DNA of 33,101 nucleotides. Origin: an uncultured Lachnospiraceae bacterium (GTDB lineage Bacteria; Bacillota; Clostridia; Lachnospirales; Lachnospiraceae). The notes beneath the pieces were generated by a model, which was given only the letters and a program-made list of their open reading frames with translations, did not search any database and was not told the DNA's origin. The translations under genes were made by a program, and so were the position numbers. Below are positions 5,857-14,445 of this stretch, in pieces. Location: assembly GCA_947588855.1 (NCBI GenBank), contig CANQBN010000007.1, positions 1-33,101 of the forward strand, written 5' to 3'. Numbering within the stretch: the stretch's first letter is position 1; each line of letters starts with the position of its first letter.

Positions 5857-7260
5857 ATGAAAAAAGGACAACTCAGACACCTGGATTTTATTATAATAGA
5901 TATACTATCCATCGAAATGGCCCTCTTCTGTACTTACATATTTGACCGGCTTTATTTCTCTTCCGACGATGTGCCGTTCACGACCCTGTGCCTTCTGCTT
6001 CCTTTGCTGAGCCTGTTTCTGGATATTATGCTGGATACCTATAACGGCATCCTGCAGCGTGGATACATTAAAGAATTCCTCTCTCTGTTCCAGTTGGAAT
6101 TCAGTGTGTTTGCCGTGCTGATGTTCTTTTTCTATTTCCTGGGACTGATGCCGCTTCTGCCTCAGCATATACTGGCGATATATTTCTCGTTTTGCTTTCC
6201 TCTCACCTACTTTATGCGGTTCAGCCATAAGTTTTATCTTCACCACAGGTATGTCAACATCAAGTATTCCCGGCAGATTGTCGTCGCTTCCACCGAGAAC
6301 GCGGCGCGCAATATGATACGCACCATCACCCAGTCCGCCATCCGCAACTACCAGTTCTTCGGTCTGGCTGTCCTGGATCAGTCCATGATAGGACAGCATA
6401 TCGGCGGCGTAATCGTTTCGGCGGACCGCAACAATCTTATTGATTATATACAGAAGAATATCGTAGACGAAGTTCTGATCTGTATTCCTGATGAATCTTC
6501 TACCACGCTGGAGCTGACCAGAGAACTTCTGTCCATGGGCGTTACCGTACATATCTATATGGAAGAGGCTTATCAGTCGCTTCCCAACCGCAGTATCAGC
6601 AACGTGTTCGGCTATAACGTGCTGACTACATCCATCAGCCCCGTCACCTTCAGACAGTCATTAGGCAAGCGGCTCATGGATATCTCAGGCGGACTGGTCG
6701 GATGTATGATTACCGTTTTGCTCACCATCGTCATAGGACCGATCATCTTCATCAAATCGCCTGGCCCCATCTTTTTCACCCAGACCAGAGTGGGCAAAAG
6801 AGGCCGTCAGTTTAAGATTTATAAATTCCGCTCCATGTATACGGACGCGGAAAACCGCAAAAAGGAGTTGCTGGAGAAAAATAAGATTCAGGACGGCATG
6901 ATGTTCAAGATAGAGGACGATCCCCGCGTCATCAAGGGCATAGGCAAATTCATCCGCAGAACCAGTCTGGATGAATTCCCGCAGTTTTTCAATGTGCTGA
7001 AGGGCGATATGTCTATCGTGGGAACCCGCCCGCCGACTATCGATGAATATGAAAGATATTCTCCGCAGCACAAGCGCCGTCTCACCATGCTGCCGGGCAT
7101 CACAGGTCTGTGGCAGGTCAGCGGCCGAAGCAAGATTACGGATTTTGAACAAGTTGTACGTCTGGACACCCTGTATATTGAGAACTGGAGCCTGGGCGGA
7201 GATATAAAGATCATCCTGAAAACCATAGGACGGATCATAAAAAATGACGATGCCTTTTAA
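5857..7260 (+). CDS. Polyprenyl-phosphate glycosylphosphotransferase (exopolysaccharide priming enzyme)
   Basis: 467 aa. It transfers a sugar-1-phosphate from a nucleotide sugar to undecaprenyl phosphate at the membrane, the first step of repeat-unit synthesis. It has four N-terminal membrane helices, a central Rossmann-like CoA-binding-3 region (around residues 130-245), a re-entrant hydrophobic helix near 275-300, and the C-terminal bacterial sugar transferase domain. Motifs are YKFRSMY, RRTSLDEFPQFFNVLKGDMS with the catalytic Asp-Glu, IVGTRPP and PGITGLWQVSGRS. The track start is 39 codons early; AGGAGG lies 10 nt before the ATG at 5857. It is the only polysaccharide gene on the + strand and converges on the rest of the locus. 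The sugar cannot be predicted reliably. Confidence 0.93.
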   Translation: MKKGQLRHLDFIIIDILSIEMALFCTYIFDRLYFSSDDVPFTTLCLLLPLLSLFLDIMLDTYNGILQRGYIKEFLSLFQLEFSVFAVLMFFFYFLGLMPLLPQHILAIYFSFCFPLTYFMRFSHKFYLHHRYVNIKYSRQIVVASTENAARNMIRTITQSAIRNYQFFGLAVLDQSMIGQHIGGVIVSADRNNLIDYIQKNIVDEVLICIPDESSTTLELTRELLSMGVTVHIYMEEAYQSLPNRSISNVFGYNVLTTSISPVTFRQSLGKRLMDISGGLVGCMITVLLTIVIGPIIFIKSPGPIFFTQTRVGKRGRQFKIYKFRSMYTDAENRKKELLEKNKIQDGMMFKIEDDPRVIKGIGKFIRRTSLDEFPQFFNVLKGDMSIVGTRPPTIDEYERYSPQHKRRLTMLPGITGLWQVSGRSKITDFEQVVRLDTLYIENWSLGGDIKIILKTIGRIIKNDDAF

Positions 7261-7263
7261 AAA

Positions 7264-7290
7264 GGGGGGCTGCAGAAATGCAGCACCCCC
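7264..7290. terminator. Bidirectional intrinsic terminator between convergent genes
   Basis: GGGGGGCTGCA-GAAA-TGCAGCACCCCC forms an 11-bp stem with one bulged A. On the minus strand it is followed by TTTTTAAAAG, and on the plus strand by a weaker TCTTTCC. It lies between the stops of the priming transferase and the GT4 gene. Confidence 0.85.
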
Positions 7291-7322
7291 TCTTTCCGTC
7301 AGACTTTTACAGGCGTTTCCGT

Positions 7323-8423
7323 TTATTTATCATACTTGTCAACTACACTCAGCAAAAGCCGCTCCATCTTTCTTACGTTCTGTTTGAGAGAGAAACTTTC
7401 CCTGATCGTCTGATGGGCTCTCTCGCTTAACTCTGAACGCAGCTTCTGATCCGATACCAGGCACCGGATACGTTCTTCAAGCATGCCGATATCCCCCGGC
7501 GTTATCAGAAAACCATTGACTCCATCTTCGATAACCTCAGGGACGGCGGCAATCCTTGTGCTGATATTAGGGATTCCTCTTGCCATGGTTTCCAGTATAC
7601 TCATGGGAAGCACCTCTCTGTAAGAGGGAAGAACATGCATCATGGCTCTCGCCAGACACTTCTCTTTTTTCTCTCCGTCGATCCAGCCTACATGAAATAC
7701 CCTTTTTTGAAGGCCGTATCGTTTGACCAGGGCTTTGACTTCTTCTGTCTCTCCATCGCCGCAGAAAGCGGCCTTCACAAAGTCCGGGAGCTCGGAATCC
7801 AGATCTTTCAGGGCCTTAAGAAGGTCGTACGTGCCCTTTCTCTCTCCCAGACGTCCCATCGTGATAATATAACAGGCGTCTGCGCTGTATGGATTCTCAT
7901 CTCTCACATCAATGGCATTATACAGGTAATCGACCCGGGCAGCCGGCGCTTTCTCCAGAATATCCTTCTCCTGAGATTGGGAAAGAACAATATTCAGGTC
8001 CACCCGGGTAAGTATCTTCTGCACATATTTCTTTTTGTTTGCGGATAAAGTTCCGTAGAAATCATTAAATTCCGCGCCATGGTGATGAAAAACCACCGGC
8101 ACATGAAAAAAATGGCACAGCCTCATCAACAGTGCCTTCCTGTAAAAGCTTCCCCTCTCCGAAACATTCAAAAGAACTACATCTGCTTTTCTCCGCAGAA
8201 GGGATACTAAGATCCGAAACAAAGCGGAGGCAAATACCATAAGCTTCACAGGGGCAGGACCCTCCCTGTGAGTCGCCACATAGAACACCTCTGCCCGTTT
8301 CCAATAATCCGTCCGGAGATAATTCCGTGAAACGGATACCATTCCGCCCTTCACCGCATTCAGATCGGAGCCCGCCATCAAAACCCTGATTTTCTTTTTT
8401 TTCTTTTTTCTCTTTTCCTTCAT
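7323..8423 (-). CDS. Glycosyltransferase family 4
   Basis: 366 aa GT-B retaining transferase. The N-terminal lysine-rich stretch (KEKRKKKKKKIR) precedes the first Rossmann strand VLMAGSDLNAVKGGM. The C-terminal half carries the sugar-nucleotide site, with MGRLGERKG and the E-x7-E signature EVLPMSILE, and ends with the EVIEDGVNGFLITPGD region. The track uses a TTG 10 codons upstream. The ATG at 8423 overlaps the WecG stop as ATGA, indicating translational coupling, so it is preferred. It probably adds a sugar to the lipid-linked exopolysaccharide repeat. It is the last gene on the minus strand before a strong terminator. Confidence 0.9.
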   Translation of the reverse strand: MKEKRKKKKKKIRVLMAGSDLNAVKGGMVSVSRNYLRTDYWKRAEVFYVATHREGPAPVKLMVFASALFRILVSLLRRKADVVLLNVSERGSFYRKALLMRLCHFFHVPVVFHHHGAEFNDFYGTLSANKKKYVQKILTRVDLNIVLSQSQEKDILEKAPAARVDYLYNAIDVRDENPYSADACYIITMGRLGERKGTYDLLKALKDLDSELPDFVKAAFCGDGETEEVKALVKRYGLQKRVFHVGWIDGEKKEKCLARAMMHVLPSYREVLPMSILETMARGIPNISTRIAAVPEVIEDGVNGFLITPGDIGMLEERIRCLVSDQKLRSELSERAHQTIRESFSLKQNVRKMERLLLSVVDKYDK

Positions 8424-9190
8424 TCCTGACACCTGTATTTTAACGCCATCCAAAATATCTTTACGTCATCGATAAAGTACCGCCGAAACAACCTTTTGGG
8501 ATCTTTTAAAAAACGGTAAAACCATTCCATACCAAGCTTTCCGATCCATCTGGGACAGCGTTTTACCTTTCCTGCCAGAAAATCCATGGTAGCGCCGGCG
8601 CACACCGATACAACGGCGTCGTACTCCTTATAATGTTCATAAATAAACTTCTCCTGTTTGGGACACCCGAAACACACAATCAGAATATCCGGAGCTGCCT
8701 GATTAATCAGATGGTTAATCCTCGCTATCTCTTCTGCATCCTTCTCGAATCCCAGGGGCGGAGAATAGGTGCCCACCACATTAAGGTTCGGGAATTTCTT
8801 CTTCAGATTATCGCGGGCCGTCTCCGGAACCCCCGGCATTCCGCCCAGCAGGAAAACTTTCCAGCCCCTTTTATTGGCCAGACTGCAAATAGCCGGAACA
8901 AAATCAGCGCCGGCCAGCCTCTCTTTGATCTTATCCTTATAAAATCTGGAAATCCATACCAACGGCATCCCGTCAACCAAAGAAAAATCCGCATGATTAA
9001 TAATCTGTCTCAGATACTCGTCCGTATCCGCTTTCACCGCTACATCTGAATTAACAAACACTATGTAAGACTTTTTTTTCTTTTCGATTTTATGTCTGAC
9101 TTGTGAGAACAATTCCTTTCTTGTCAGATTGTTACACTGAAAATTCATCAGCCTCACTTTTCCATGAACTGTCTCAGACATTATTCCCAT
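8420..9190 (-). CDS. WecG/TagA/CpsF-family glycosyltransferase
   Basis: 256 aa, family GT26. Members transfer UDP-ManNAc, ManNAcA or related sugars onto an undecaprenyl-diphosphate-linked sugar. Family motifs are VNSDVAVKADTDEYLRQI with HADFSLVDGMPLVW, the characteristic CFGCPKQEKFI, and the C-terminal GATMDFLAGKVKRCPRW followed by GMEWFYRFLKDPKRLFRRY. The basic C-terminal tail is typical of membrane-associated members. An AAGAGG lies only 2 nt before the first ATG but 11 nt before the ATG three codons later (9181), so the true start may be MSETVHG. It probably catalyses the second transfer after priming. Confidence 0.92.
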   Translation of the reverse strand: MGIMSETVHGKVRLMNFQCNNLTRKELFSQVRHKIEKKKKSYIVFVNSDVAVKADTDEYLRQIINHADFSLVDGMPLVWISRFYKDKIKERLAGADFVPAICSLANKRGWKVFLLGGMPGVPETARDNLKKKFPNLNVVGTYSPPLGFEKDAEEIARINHLINQAAPDILIVCFGCPKQEKFIYEHYKEYDAVVSVCAGATMDFLAGKVKRCPRWIGKLGMEWFYRFLKDPKRLFRRYFIDDVKIFWMALKYRCQE

Positions 9191-9202
9191 CGCCTCTTAT
9201 CC

Positions 9203-9230
9203 ACTATATATAGAATTCCCCCTAGAACAA
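9203..9230 (-). promoter_or_regulatory. Weak candidate promoter of the WecG-GT4 pair
   Basis: On the minus strand TTGTTC and TATAGT are separated by 16 nt directly after a terminator, so the pair may have its own transcript. The hexamers are weak. Confidence 0.3.
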
Positions 9231-9231
9231 A

Positions 9232-9267
9232 AGAAATCTTCTAAGCTCTTCCGCTTAAAAGACTTCT
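9232..9267 (-). terminator. Intrinsic terminator after the short DivIVA-like gene
   Basis: AGAAGTCTTTTAAGC-GGAAGA-GCTTAGAAGATTTCT (minus strand) pairs over 15 bp with two G-U pairs, followed by TTTTGTTCT. It separates the DivIVA unit from the WecG-GT4 pair. Confidence 0.65.
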
Positions 9268-9280
9268 CTGTCCCGGATTA

Positions 9281-9658
9281 TCATCCAACCATCTTCTTCA
9301 GCTTAATCACTTTATCATGTATATCCTCATCCTGGGCAATCGCCACCGCAACTCTGGATTTGACGCCCTGCAGGATCTCCTCGGCTTCTCTTCTCTGCTG
9401 AACAATAATACGATTCGCCTCATCCTGAAATTCATTCAGCTGCGCTTCCAACTGGCTGATCCTCAGAGACGTACGGCTGCTCAATTCGTCATAATCGGCT
9501 TTATATGACTCAAGTTCTTCCTGCAGTCTGTTAATTTCATCATTCCTGGTTAACTGCAATTTCTCATTCTCTTCCTCGAGTTTCTCCACGTATGTCAGAA
9601 CGTCGTCCCTGCGGAATCCTCCGAATAATACTCTTCTAAACAGCACCGTACTCTTCAT
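9281..9658 (-). CDS. Short DivIVA-like coiled-coil protein
   Basis: 125 aa, no membrane segment. The N-terminus (VLFRRVLFGGFRRDDVLTYVEKLEEE) matches the DivIVA/GpsB membrane-binding head pattern of an aromatic/basic turn, a Gly-Phe/Tyr, a charged pair, then a helix. The rest is a coiled coil from about residue 20 to 100 with heptads of Leu and Ile, ending in a short basic tail. DivIVA proteins mark curved membrane at poles or septa and recruit partners. AAGGAG lies 6 nt before the ATG. It is 52 nt downstream of a longer paralog, apparently in the same unit. A role in positioning polysaccharide export is inferred from location only. Confidence 0.78.
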   Translation of the reverse strand: MKSTVLFRRVLFGGFRRDDVLTYVEKLEEENEKLQLTRNDEINRLQEELESYKADYDELSSRTSLRISQLEAQLNEFQDEANRIIVQQRREAEEILQGVKSRVAVAIAQDEDIHDKVIKLKKMVG

Positions 9659-9710
9659 CCTTATCTCCTTGTATTAACCTGCGCAACAATAAACACAACT
9701 GTTAATCACC

Positions 9711-10583
9711 CTAACCATGCATAAATTTGATAATCTTGCTGTGCGCGTCCCTCTCACTGTCCGAAAGGGCCCTTTCCGCATCAGAAAAGATGTCGTCAAG
9801 CGCTGCTGTCAGAGAATCCCCCGCCCTACGACCAACAGACTGCATATCCTTCAAATAATCCTGCCTGGCTTCCGATTGGGGCTCTGACTGCTCTTCCGGA
9901 ACCATCTGCGTACTTCTGGACTCAAGTTCATAACTCAGATTTTCCAGCATACTCTCTTTCTCGGTGATATTCGCTTCTAATTCTGATATCCTGGCCGCGC
10001 TTACCTCAAGCTGCACATTTAATTCGCGCGATTCGGATAAAGCCTGCTCCAGCTGTTCCTCCAGCTCCTGTATCCTGACATCTCTGCTGTGCAGAGCCTG
10101 CTCCAGTTCTTCCTGTTTCTCTCTGGTTTGCTGAAGCAGATCCGTTATATTGTCCTTTAATTTAGCAACCACGATCTCCGATTCTTTCTTCTGCCTGGCA
10201 ATGACCATCCTGGCATCCGTCTGCACCTTAAAAATCCGGCCGCTGTAATCCGTATTCGGCTGGGAGCTGGAAGCAAATTTCTTCGACAGCTCTGCCTTCT
10301 GCTCCTCCATAAGCCGAAGCTGCCTCTTCAGATCAGCCTCTGACATCTGCGCTTTTCGTAAATCATCCTTCAGAGAGGCAATCTCCCCTCTGTCTGCGGG
10401 TCCCTGGAACAACTTCTTCTGTTCCTCTATGGTGCTCATCGCTTCTTCCAGCTTCTGGTTACTGTCACTCAGGGCCAGCTTCAGCTTCTCTTTTTCAACT
10501 TCCAGATTCTCTATGTAATCAATTACATCTTCTTTCCGAAAACCGCCAACCACTGCCTTCCGGAATATCGTTGATTCCTCCAT
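9711..10583 (-). CDS. DivIVA-like coiled-coil protein (long form)
   Basis: 290 aa. The head STIFRKAVVGGFRKEDVIDYIENLE aligns directly with that of the neighbouring 125 aa protein and of the third paralog at 28931. It is followed by about 200 residues of nearly continuous coiled coil and a C-terminal tail rich in Ser and Asp (SLTAALDDIFSDAERALSDSERD). The track starts at a GTG 10 codons upstream; the ATG at 10583 aligns with the paralog and follows an AAAGGCGGG site. It has no transmembrane or enzymatic domain. Its own promoter is TTGACA-N17-TAAAAT, with the locus-wide CATTGA element 19 nt upstream of the -35. Confidence 0.8.
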   Translation of the reverse strand: MEESTIFRKAVVGGFRKEDVIDYIENLEVEKEKLKLALSDSNQKLEEAMSTIEEQKKLFQGPADRGEIASLKDDLRKAQMSEADLKRQLRLMEEQKAELSKKFASSSQPNTDYSGRIFKVQTDARMVIARQKKESEIVVAKLKDNITDLLQQTREKQEELEQALHSRDVRIQELEEQLEQALSESRELNVQLEVSAARISELEANITEKESMLENLSYELESRSTQMVPEEQSEPQSEARQDYLKDMQSVGRRAGDSLTAALDDIFSDAERALSDSERDAHSKIIKFMHG

Positions 10584-10628
10584 AACAATCCCGCCTTTCC
10601 GTGAACTTTCCACAAAGAAATTACCTTT

Positions 10629-10657
10629 ATTTTATATCGAATTCTTATGGCTGTCAA
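10629..10657 (-). promoter_or_regulatory. Promoter of the two-gene DivIVA unit
   Basis: On the minus strand TTGACA and TAAAAT are separated by 17 nt, about 40 nt before the ATG. A TATAAA alternative sits at 15 nt. Confidence 0.6.
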
Positions 10658-10676
10658 GATTTATACGAATTTTCGA

Positions 10677-10691
10677 CATTGATTTTCAAAG
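10677..10691 (-). promoter_or_regulatory. CATTGA-N3-TCAATG element, copy 2 (DivIVA unit)
   Basis: The minus-strand reading is CTTTGAAAATCAATG, with one arm base changed. It ends exactly 19 nt before the -35 hexamer. The next bases, TGTCGAA, also match a Spo0A box. Confidence 0.55.
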
Positions 10692-10723
10692 GCGAAGCTA
10701 GTTTCTGACCCCTGTGATACTTA

Positions 10724-11752
10724 TTATTTCCATATTTTTTTCAAACCGGCCACCGCCGCCTGACCGATAAGCTTCTGCCCCGCCCGGTTATAATGAATAT
10801 CCGTATAGGAACGCACGTAGCTTCCCACGTTCTCCGCCGTAATGCCGCTTCCGGATAGATCCACCAGTCCCAGACCGTTTTCCGCCGCAACCTGACAGAT
10901 CACATTGTTAAGAGCCTGGACATCCGATATTAAACTTCCGCCGGAAGAAGGAGAACCTACATACGGATAGGTAAACAGCGTAATGCTGGCATTGGGATAA
11001 CGCTGCTTCATGGCCGCGACCATCTGCCCGTATTCACTTTTAATCACGGAAGCGGACTTGCCCGCGAACATATCGTTAACGCCCATCAGAACAAAAATAT
11101 CGTCCGGCGTTCTGGCCGCCGTATGCAGCGCCGTACACCTTGTCAGGCCGGAGTCGCCGGCCCCCTGCCTGGATTCCAGGTTAATACCTGTAGCGCTGAC
11201 GCTGTTATTGACCAGGATATTCATGTCGTAGGTCTTCGCTGCCTCATACCACCATTTGGACGGAGCCGTATAGGCGTCCTGATCGTTATTATCGCTTCTC
11301 CAGGCGTCGGACGTCGAATAACTGTCTCCCAGAATCGAAAGGTAACGGCCGCTGTGAGAAGTCGCCGCCGAAGCCGCCCCGGGAATATTCAGATTCAGCA
11401 GATCGACCTCACTGGTATACACATTAAATCCGATCTCGCTCACTCCTGCCGGGATGGAAATCACATAGGTCCCTTTTCCGTAGACGCTTTTGGGCAGGGC
11501 AATATTGCTGCCGCTTGCGGAGGTGGCCCAGACATAATGGGAACCGTCCTTTGTAAATGTCACCTCGATGGAAGTAACCGGATGGAACTGCTCTTCCAGA
11601 ACCATATAGTAGTAGCTGCGGTTCTGATCCGCCGCATTGACTACTTTATGTCCCCAAAGAGATACCGCCCCAAAAGACGTTCCCACTGCGGATACTGCCA
11701 GAGCTGCCGCAGCAGCCAGGCATACCAGTCGTTTTTTCCATGCACTCCTCAT
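10724..11752 (-). CDS. Secreted SGNH/GDSL esterase, exopolysaccharide-associated
   Basis: 342 aa. A Sec signal peptide (about residues 8-30) is followed by a beta-rich domain (about 45-130), then an SGNH fold. Catalytic blocks are ILGDSYS with nucleophile Ser144, the SVSATG block II region, MGVNDMF (Gly224, Asn226) and the C-terminal DIHYN with Asp318 and His320. It probably acts outside the cell, adding or removing acyl groups on the polysaccharide. It has the same architecture and shared motifs as the SGNH protein at 19350, so the two are paralogs flanking the glycosyltransferase block. A GAGGT site precedes the ATG. It is the last gene of the GH26 unit. No clear terminator follows. Confidence 0.87.
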   Translation of the reverse strand: MRSAWKKRLVCLAAAAALAVSAVGTSFGAVSLWGHKVVNAADQNRSYYYMVLEEQFHPVTSIEVTFTKDGSHYVWATSASGSNIALPKSVYGKGTYVISIPAGVSEIGFNVYTSEVDLLNLNIPGAASAATSHSGRYLSILGDSYSTSDAWRSDNNDQDAYTAPSKWWYEAAKTYDMNILVNNSVSATGINLESRQGAGDSGLTRCTALHTAARTPDDIFVLMGVNDMFAGKSASVIKSEYGQMVAAMKQRYPNASITLFTYPYVGSPSSGGSLISDVQALNNVICQVAAENGLGLVDLSGSGITAENVGSYVRSYTDIHYNRAGQKLIGQAAVAGLKKIWK

Positions 11753-11789
11753 TGTTTCTACCTCGCCATTTTCATTTTGTCATTCTAAT

Positions 11790-12380
11790 TTATTCAGCAG
11801 AAGCCTTTCCACGTAACAATCCCGAAGCAATGTAAGGGGAAGAATCCTTTGAACTGATCTTCCTGGCCGGCACCCCACCAACAGTGATGCCCGGGGTCAG
11901 AAAGGAAGACACCACAACGCTTCCCGCGCCGACCACCATATTGTCCGCAAGGCGGATGTCGCCGATAATCTTTGCTCCGGAACCGATAAACACGTTGTCT
12001 CCAATCCTGGGAGCCTTGCTGGAGCCTCCGGTCGCGCCTATGGTCACGCCCTCCTGAATACGACAGTTTTTCCCGATCCGCGCGTTGCCGTTTACTACAA
12101 GATAACCGTAATGGGCAATGGACAGTCCTTCCTCAAACACATGGAGGGGAATGGAGAAGCCCAGTCTGACGCTTAAACTGTGGTACAGAAAACGGCTGAC
12201 CAGCCGGTAGGGCGCCTGCCAGATATGTCTGCAGCAGGCGTCCGCATATTCGGCCCTGCGCAGGCGTATCTCAAATCTCCATATCTCGTCCCGGAAAAGC
12301 CTTGGCCTTCTTCCGACAGCTCCCAGGGCAATCTTGTCCTGGGCAAGATAGTATAAATAAGATTTGTAGGAATGAATCAT
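11790..12380 (-). CDS. Hexapeptide-repeat acetyltransferase (serine acetyltransferase-like)
   Basis: 196 aa. An alpha-helical N-terminal half is followed by left-handed beta-helix repeats from about residue 85, such as GYLVVNGNARIGKNCRIQ and VTIGATGGSSKAPRIGDNVFIGSGAKIIG. The family uses acetyl-CoA. The CysE-like form within a polysaccharide locus usually O-acetylates a sugar precursor in the cytoplasm. The catalytic His is plausibly the one in LSIAHYGY. The track start is a GTG that overlaps the GGAGG site; the ATG at 12380 lies 8 nt after that site and is preferred. A true cysE is possible but unlikely, with no cysK nearby. Confidence 0.85.
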   Translation of the reverse strand: MIHSYKSYLYYLAQDKIALGAVGRRPRLFRDEIWRFEIRLRRAEYADACCRHIWQAPYRLVSRFLYHSLSVRLGFSIPLHVFEEGLSIAHYGYLVVNGNARIGKNCRIQEGVTIGATGGSSKAPRIGDNVFIGSGAKIIGDIRLADNMVVGAGSVVVSSFLTPGITVGGVPARKISSKDSSPYIASGLLRGKASAE

Positions 12381-12406
12381 AGCCGTCGCCTCCACAATTT
12401 CTCATT

Positions 12407-14395
12407 TCACCGAAGGGTATTCAATATCTGCCGCTGATTCACCGCAAACACGGATCTCCTGTCGTTGAAAAATTCCATGAATCCGTCAATCATCTCGTGT
12501 CCGTACAGGCTCCCGTCGCCGTTGACCGCCTTTACGTAAGGAACGTGGAACAGCTCCGCGTTGTTGGTCCAGGTGAGGAAATAACTGGCTCCGGTACCGG
12601 ACAGGACGTTCAACACCTTCTCAAACCACTGTTTTTCCGGATTGCCGGAACGGTTCAGAGCCGTAGCCACATCGCCCTGGGCGGGGACTGTGCGCATGAT
12701 TCCTGTTTCCGTTACCGCGAAAACCTTGCCGTGCTGACTGGCAAACTGCTGCGCCGCGGATACTTCGGCCGCGAATTTGGAAAACCAGGGGCCGCTGTCC
12801 GCTCCCGGATCCTTGTAATACATGTCAAATCCAATCACATCCACATAATCGTCGCCGGGATACCTGCTGCCGTAAGCCGCCACCGAGCCCTGGGTATTGT
12901 CGCCGTCAACGCTGTACACATAGATCAGATTGTGAACCTGTTTTGTATCCCGCAGATATTCTACCGTATATTGAAACAGCCTCTGATAGGTGGCCGCATC
13001 GCAGCCGGAGGTGCCCCACCAGAACCAGTTCCCCGTTCCCTCATGGAATGGCCTGAACAGGATCGGGCCGTTCACCTGCCCCGCGTAATCGGCAATCATA
13101 TCCAGATAAGCGTTAAATTTCTCGTTGCAGGCTCCGCCGGGAAGAATCTGATGAGCAGGATCCCCGCTTTGATCCCTGGCAGAAGAACCTGCGAAATTGT
13201 ATTTCGCATAAGAGGGTCCCTGCCCCGGCTTGTATCCAGAGGCCTCCGGAACCTGAACAAAATCAGGCATATGGCAGGAAAGGGTCACCAGCGAGCCTCT
13301 GCTTATAGCCGCATTGGCCACAGCCGCCGCCGCCTTTACATTGGCCGCGGCGGTTCCAAGGCCGCCTGCAGATATAGCCGGCAGGCCGTTTCGCGCCGCA
13401 AAACCTCCGTTGTACTGGGAGGCACTGAATTCCTGCCCGGTCAGGGACAAGGCGTCCATGCCCATGATTCCCGCATTGGATCCGGTTATATCCTCCACAT
13501 CGGACCCGGTCAGGCCTTTCTGACTGTCAGGAGCCGCTCCGGCCTTGCTCCACAGTTCATCTTCCATCCCGAATATCACATGATCTGTGGCTCCCACAGC
13601 TCTCAGATAAGCGTATGTCTTCACCGCGGCAGCCGTCGCCTGTTTATCAGCCAGGCTCACCTGACTCCAGTCTGCCGAAGACTGGCCTCCGCTTTCCGTA
13701 ACCAATGTGGTTCCGGAGAGAGACAAGGAAGTCCCATCGCCTCGTCTGACGGTGGAATTTACAGAATGTCCATCGCCTACACTGGCCTGGTCATAGGTAA
13801 AATACGGATTCTCGATGGCAATCTCTCCTGCGTAACTGCACCTGCGGCCCACGAAGAAGATCCTGACCTTCTTAACAGGCTGTTTTACCGCCTGGCTGTA
13901 GGGAACGGAACCAACCCACTGGCCGTTCACATTGGCTCCTACCGTATCGGAAAAAGGAATCGACACTGTCGCCCTGCTGTAAGTTTTCCCATCAATAGAG
14001 ACGGTCCCTGAAAAATCATCGGCCACAAGCTCCGCCACAGTATTGGACTGGGCCCACTCCTGGCTGCTTCCCAGAAGAAGCACCGCCAGCACATGGATAC
14101 GGCCCTCAAAGGAGGGCCTGCCGCCGGAAGACGGAACCAGAACGTTCATGGCCAGGGTGATGCCCTGCCTGGGCGTCTCCCCTGTGGTGATGTTCAGATC
14201 CCACTGGTCGCCGTCCATGTCCCAGGTATTATTTTTATCAAAACTCACCCCGTAAGAGGCGGAAATTTCTCCCTCTGCCGCTTCCGCGCAGCTTCCCGGG
14301 CCGACACTGACTGCCGCCATAATAAGTCCTCCCGCCATTATGCCGCCGGCCATCCTGCGCAGCCATCTGAATCTCCCGCCCGTCTCTATTGCCAT
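12407..14395 (-). CDS. Secreted GH26 endo-beta-mannanase-like glycoside hydrolase
   Basis: 662 aa. A Sec signal peptide (about residues 12-40, ending near CAEAAEG) leads to an N-terminal beta-sandwich (about 45-200) resembling a carbohydrate-binding module, then a GH26 (beta/alpha)8 barrel from about 250. The acid/base motif RPFHEGTGNWFWWG carries Glu452, and the nucleophile motif AVTETGI carries Glu563. GH26 enzymes cleave beta-1,4-mannan, and some cleave beta-1,3-xylan or mixed glucans. Its place in the polysaccharide locus suggests trimming or release of the cell's own polymer rather than feeding, since no sugar transporter or other hydrolase is adjacent. It has its own promoter and CATTGA element, about 100 nt after the flippase gene. 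Confidence 0.9.
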   Translation of the reverse strand: MAIETGGRFRWLRRMAGGIMAGGLIMAAVSVGPGSCAEAAEGEISASYGVSFDKNNTWDMDGDQWDLNITTGETPRQGITLAMNVLVPSSGGRPSFEGRIHVLAVLLLGSSQEWAQSNTVAELVADDFSGTVSIDGKTYSRATVSIPFSDTVGANVNGQWVGSVPYSQAVKQPVKKVRIFFVGRRCSYAGEIAIENPYFTYDQASVGDGHSVNSTVRRGDGTSLSLSGTTLVTESGGQSSADWSQVSLADKQATAAAVKTYAYLRAVGATDHVIFGMEDELWSKAGAAPDSQKGLTGSDVEDITGSNAGIMGMDALSLTGQEFSASQYNGGFAARNGLPAISAGGLGTAAANVKAAAAVANAAISRGSLVTLSCHMPDFVQVPEASGYKPGQGPSYAKYNFAGSSARDQSGDPAHQILPGGACNEKFNAYLDMIADYAGQVNGPILFRPFHEGTGNWFWWGTSGCDAATYQRLFQYTVEYLRDTKQVHNLIYVYSVDGDNTQGSVAAYGSRYPGDDYVDVIGFDMYYKDPGADSGPWFSKFAAEVSAAQQFASQHGKVFAVTETGIMRTVPAQGDVATALNRSGNPEKQWFEKVLNVLSGTGASYFLTWTNNAELFHVPYVKAVNGDGSLYGHEMIDGFMEFFNDRRSVFAVNQRQILNTLR

Positions 14396-14416
14396 GCCTT
14401 CAAAATTCCCCTTTCA

Positions 14417-14431
14417 CATTGATTATCAAGA
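14417..14431 (-). promoter_or_regulatory. CATTGA-N3-TCAATG element, copy 3 (GH26 unit)
   Basis: The minus-strand reading is TCTTGATAATCAATG, keeping TTGA-N3-TCAATG. It lies 14 nt after the predicted -10 and 22-36 nt before the GH26 ATG. Confidence 0.5.
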
Positions 14432-14445
14432 ACGTTCATTCCATA

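Noticed and set aside
9203-9267. Continuous operon from the DivIVA genes into WecG-GT4
   Set aside because: A hairpin with a U-rich tail separates them; some read-through remains possible, but a single operon is not the best reading.
10677-10697. Spo0A box (TGTCGAA) as the explanation of the shared element
   Set aside because: A good match occurs at this copy and a looser one (TGGCGAA) at 5799, but the other three copies lack it, while the CATTGA symmetry is shared by all.
11790-12380. Cysteine-biosynthesis serine acetyltransferase (cysE)
   Set aside because: The fold is shared, but no cysK or sulfur genes are near and the gene lies inside a polysaccharide unit; sugar O-acetylation is the better reading.
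12497-14011. 504 aa + strand ORF
   Set aside because: It lies entirely opposite the GH26 gene, whose catalytic motifs are unambiguous; the composition is that of a reverse-frame shadow.
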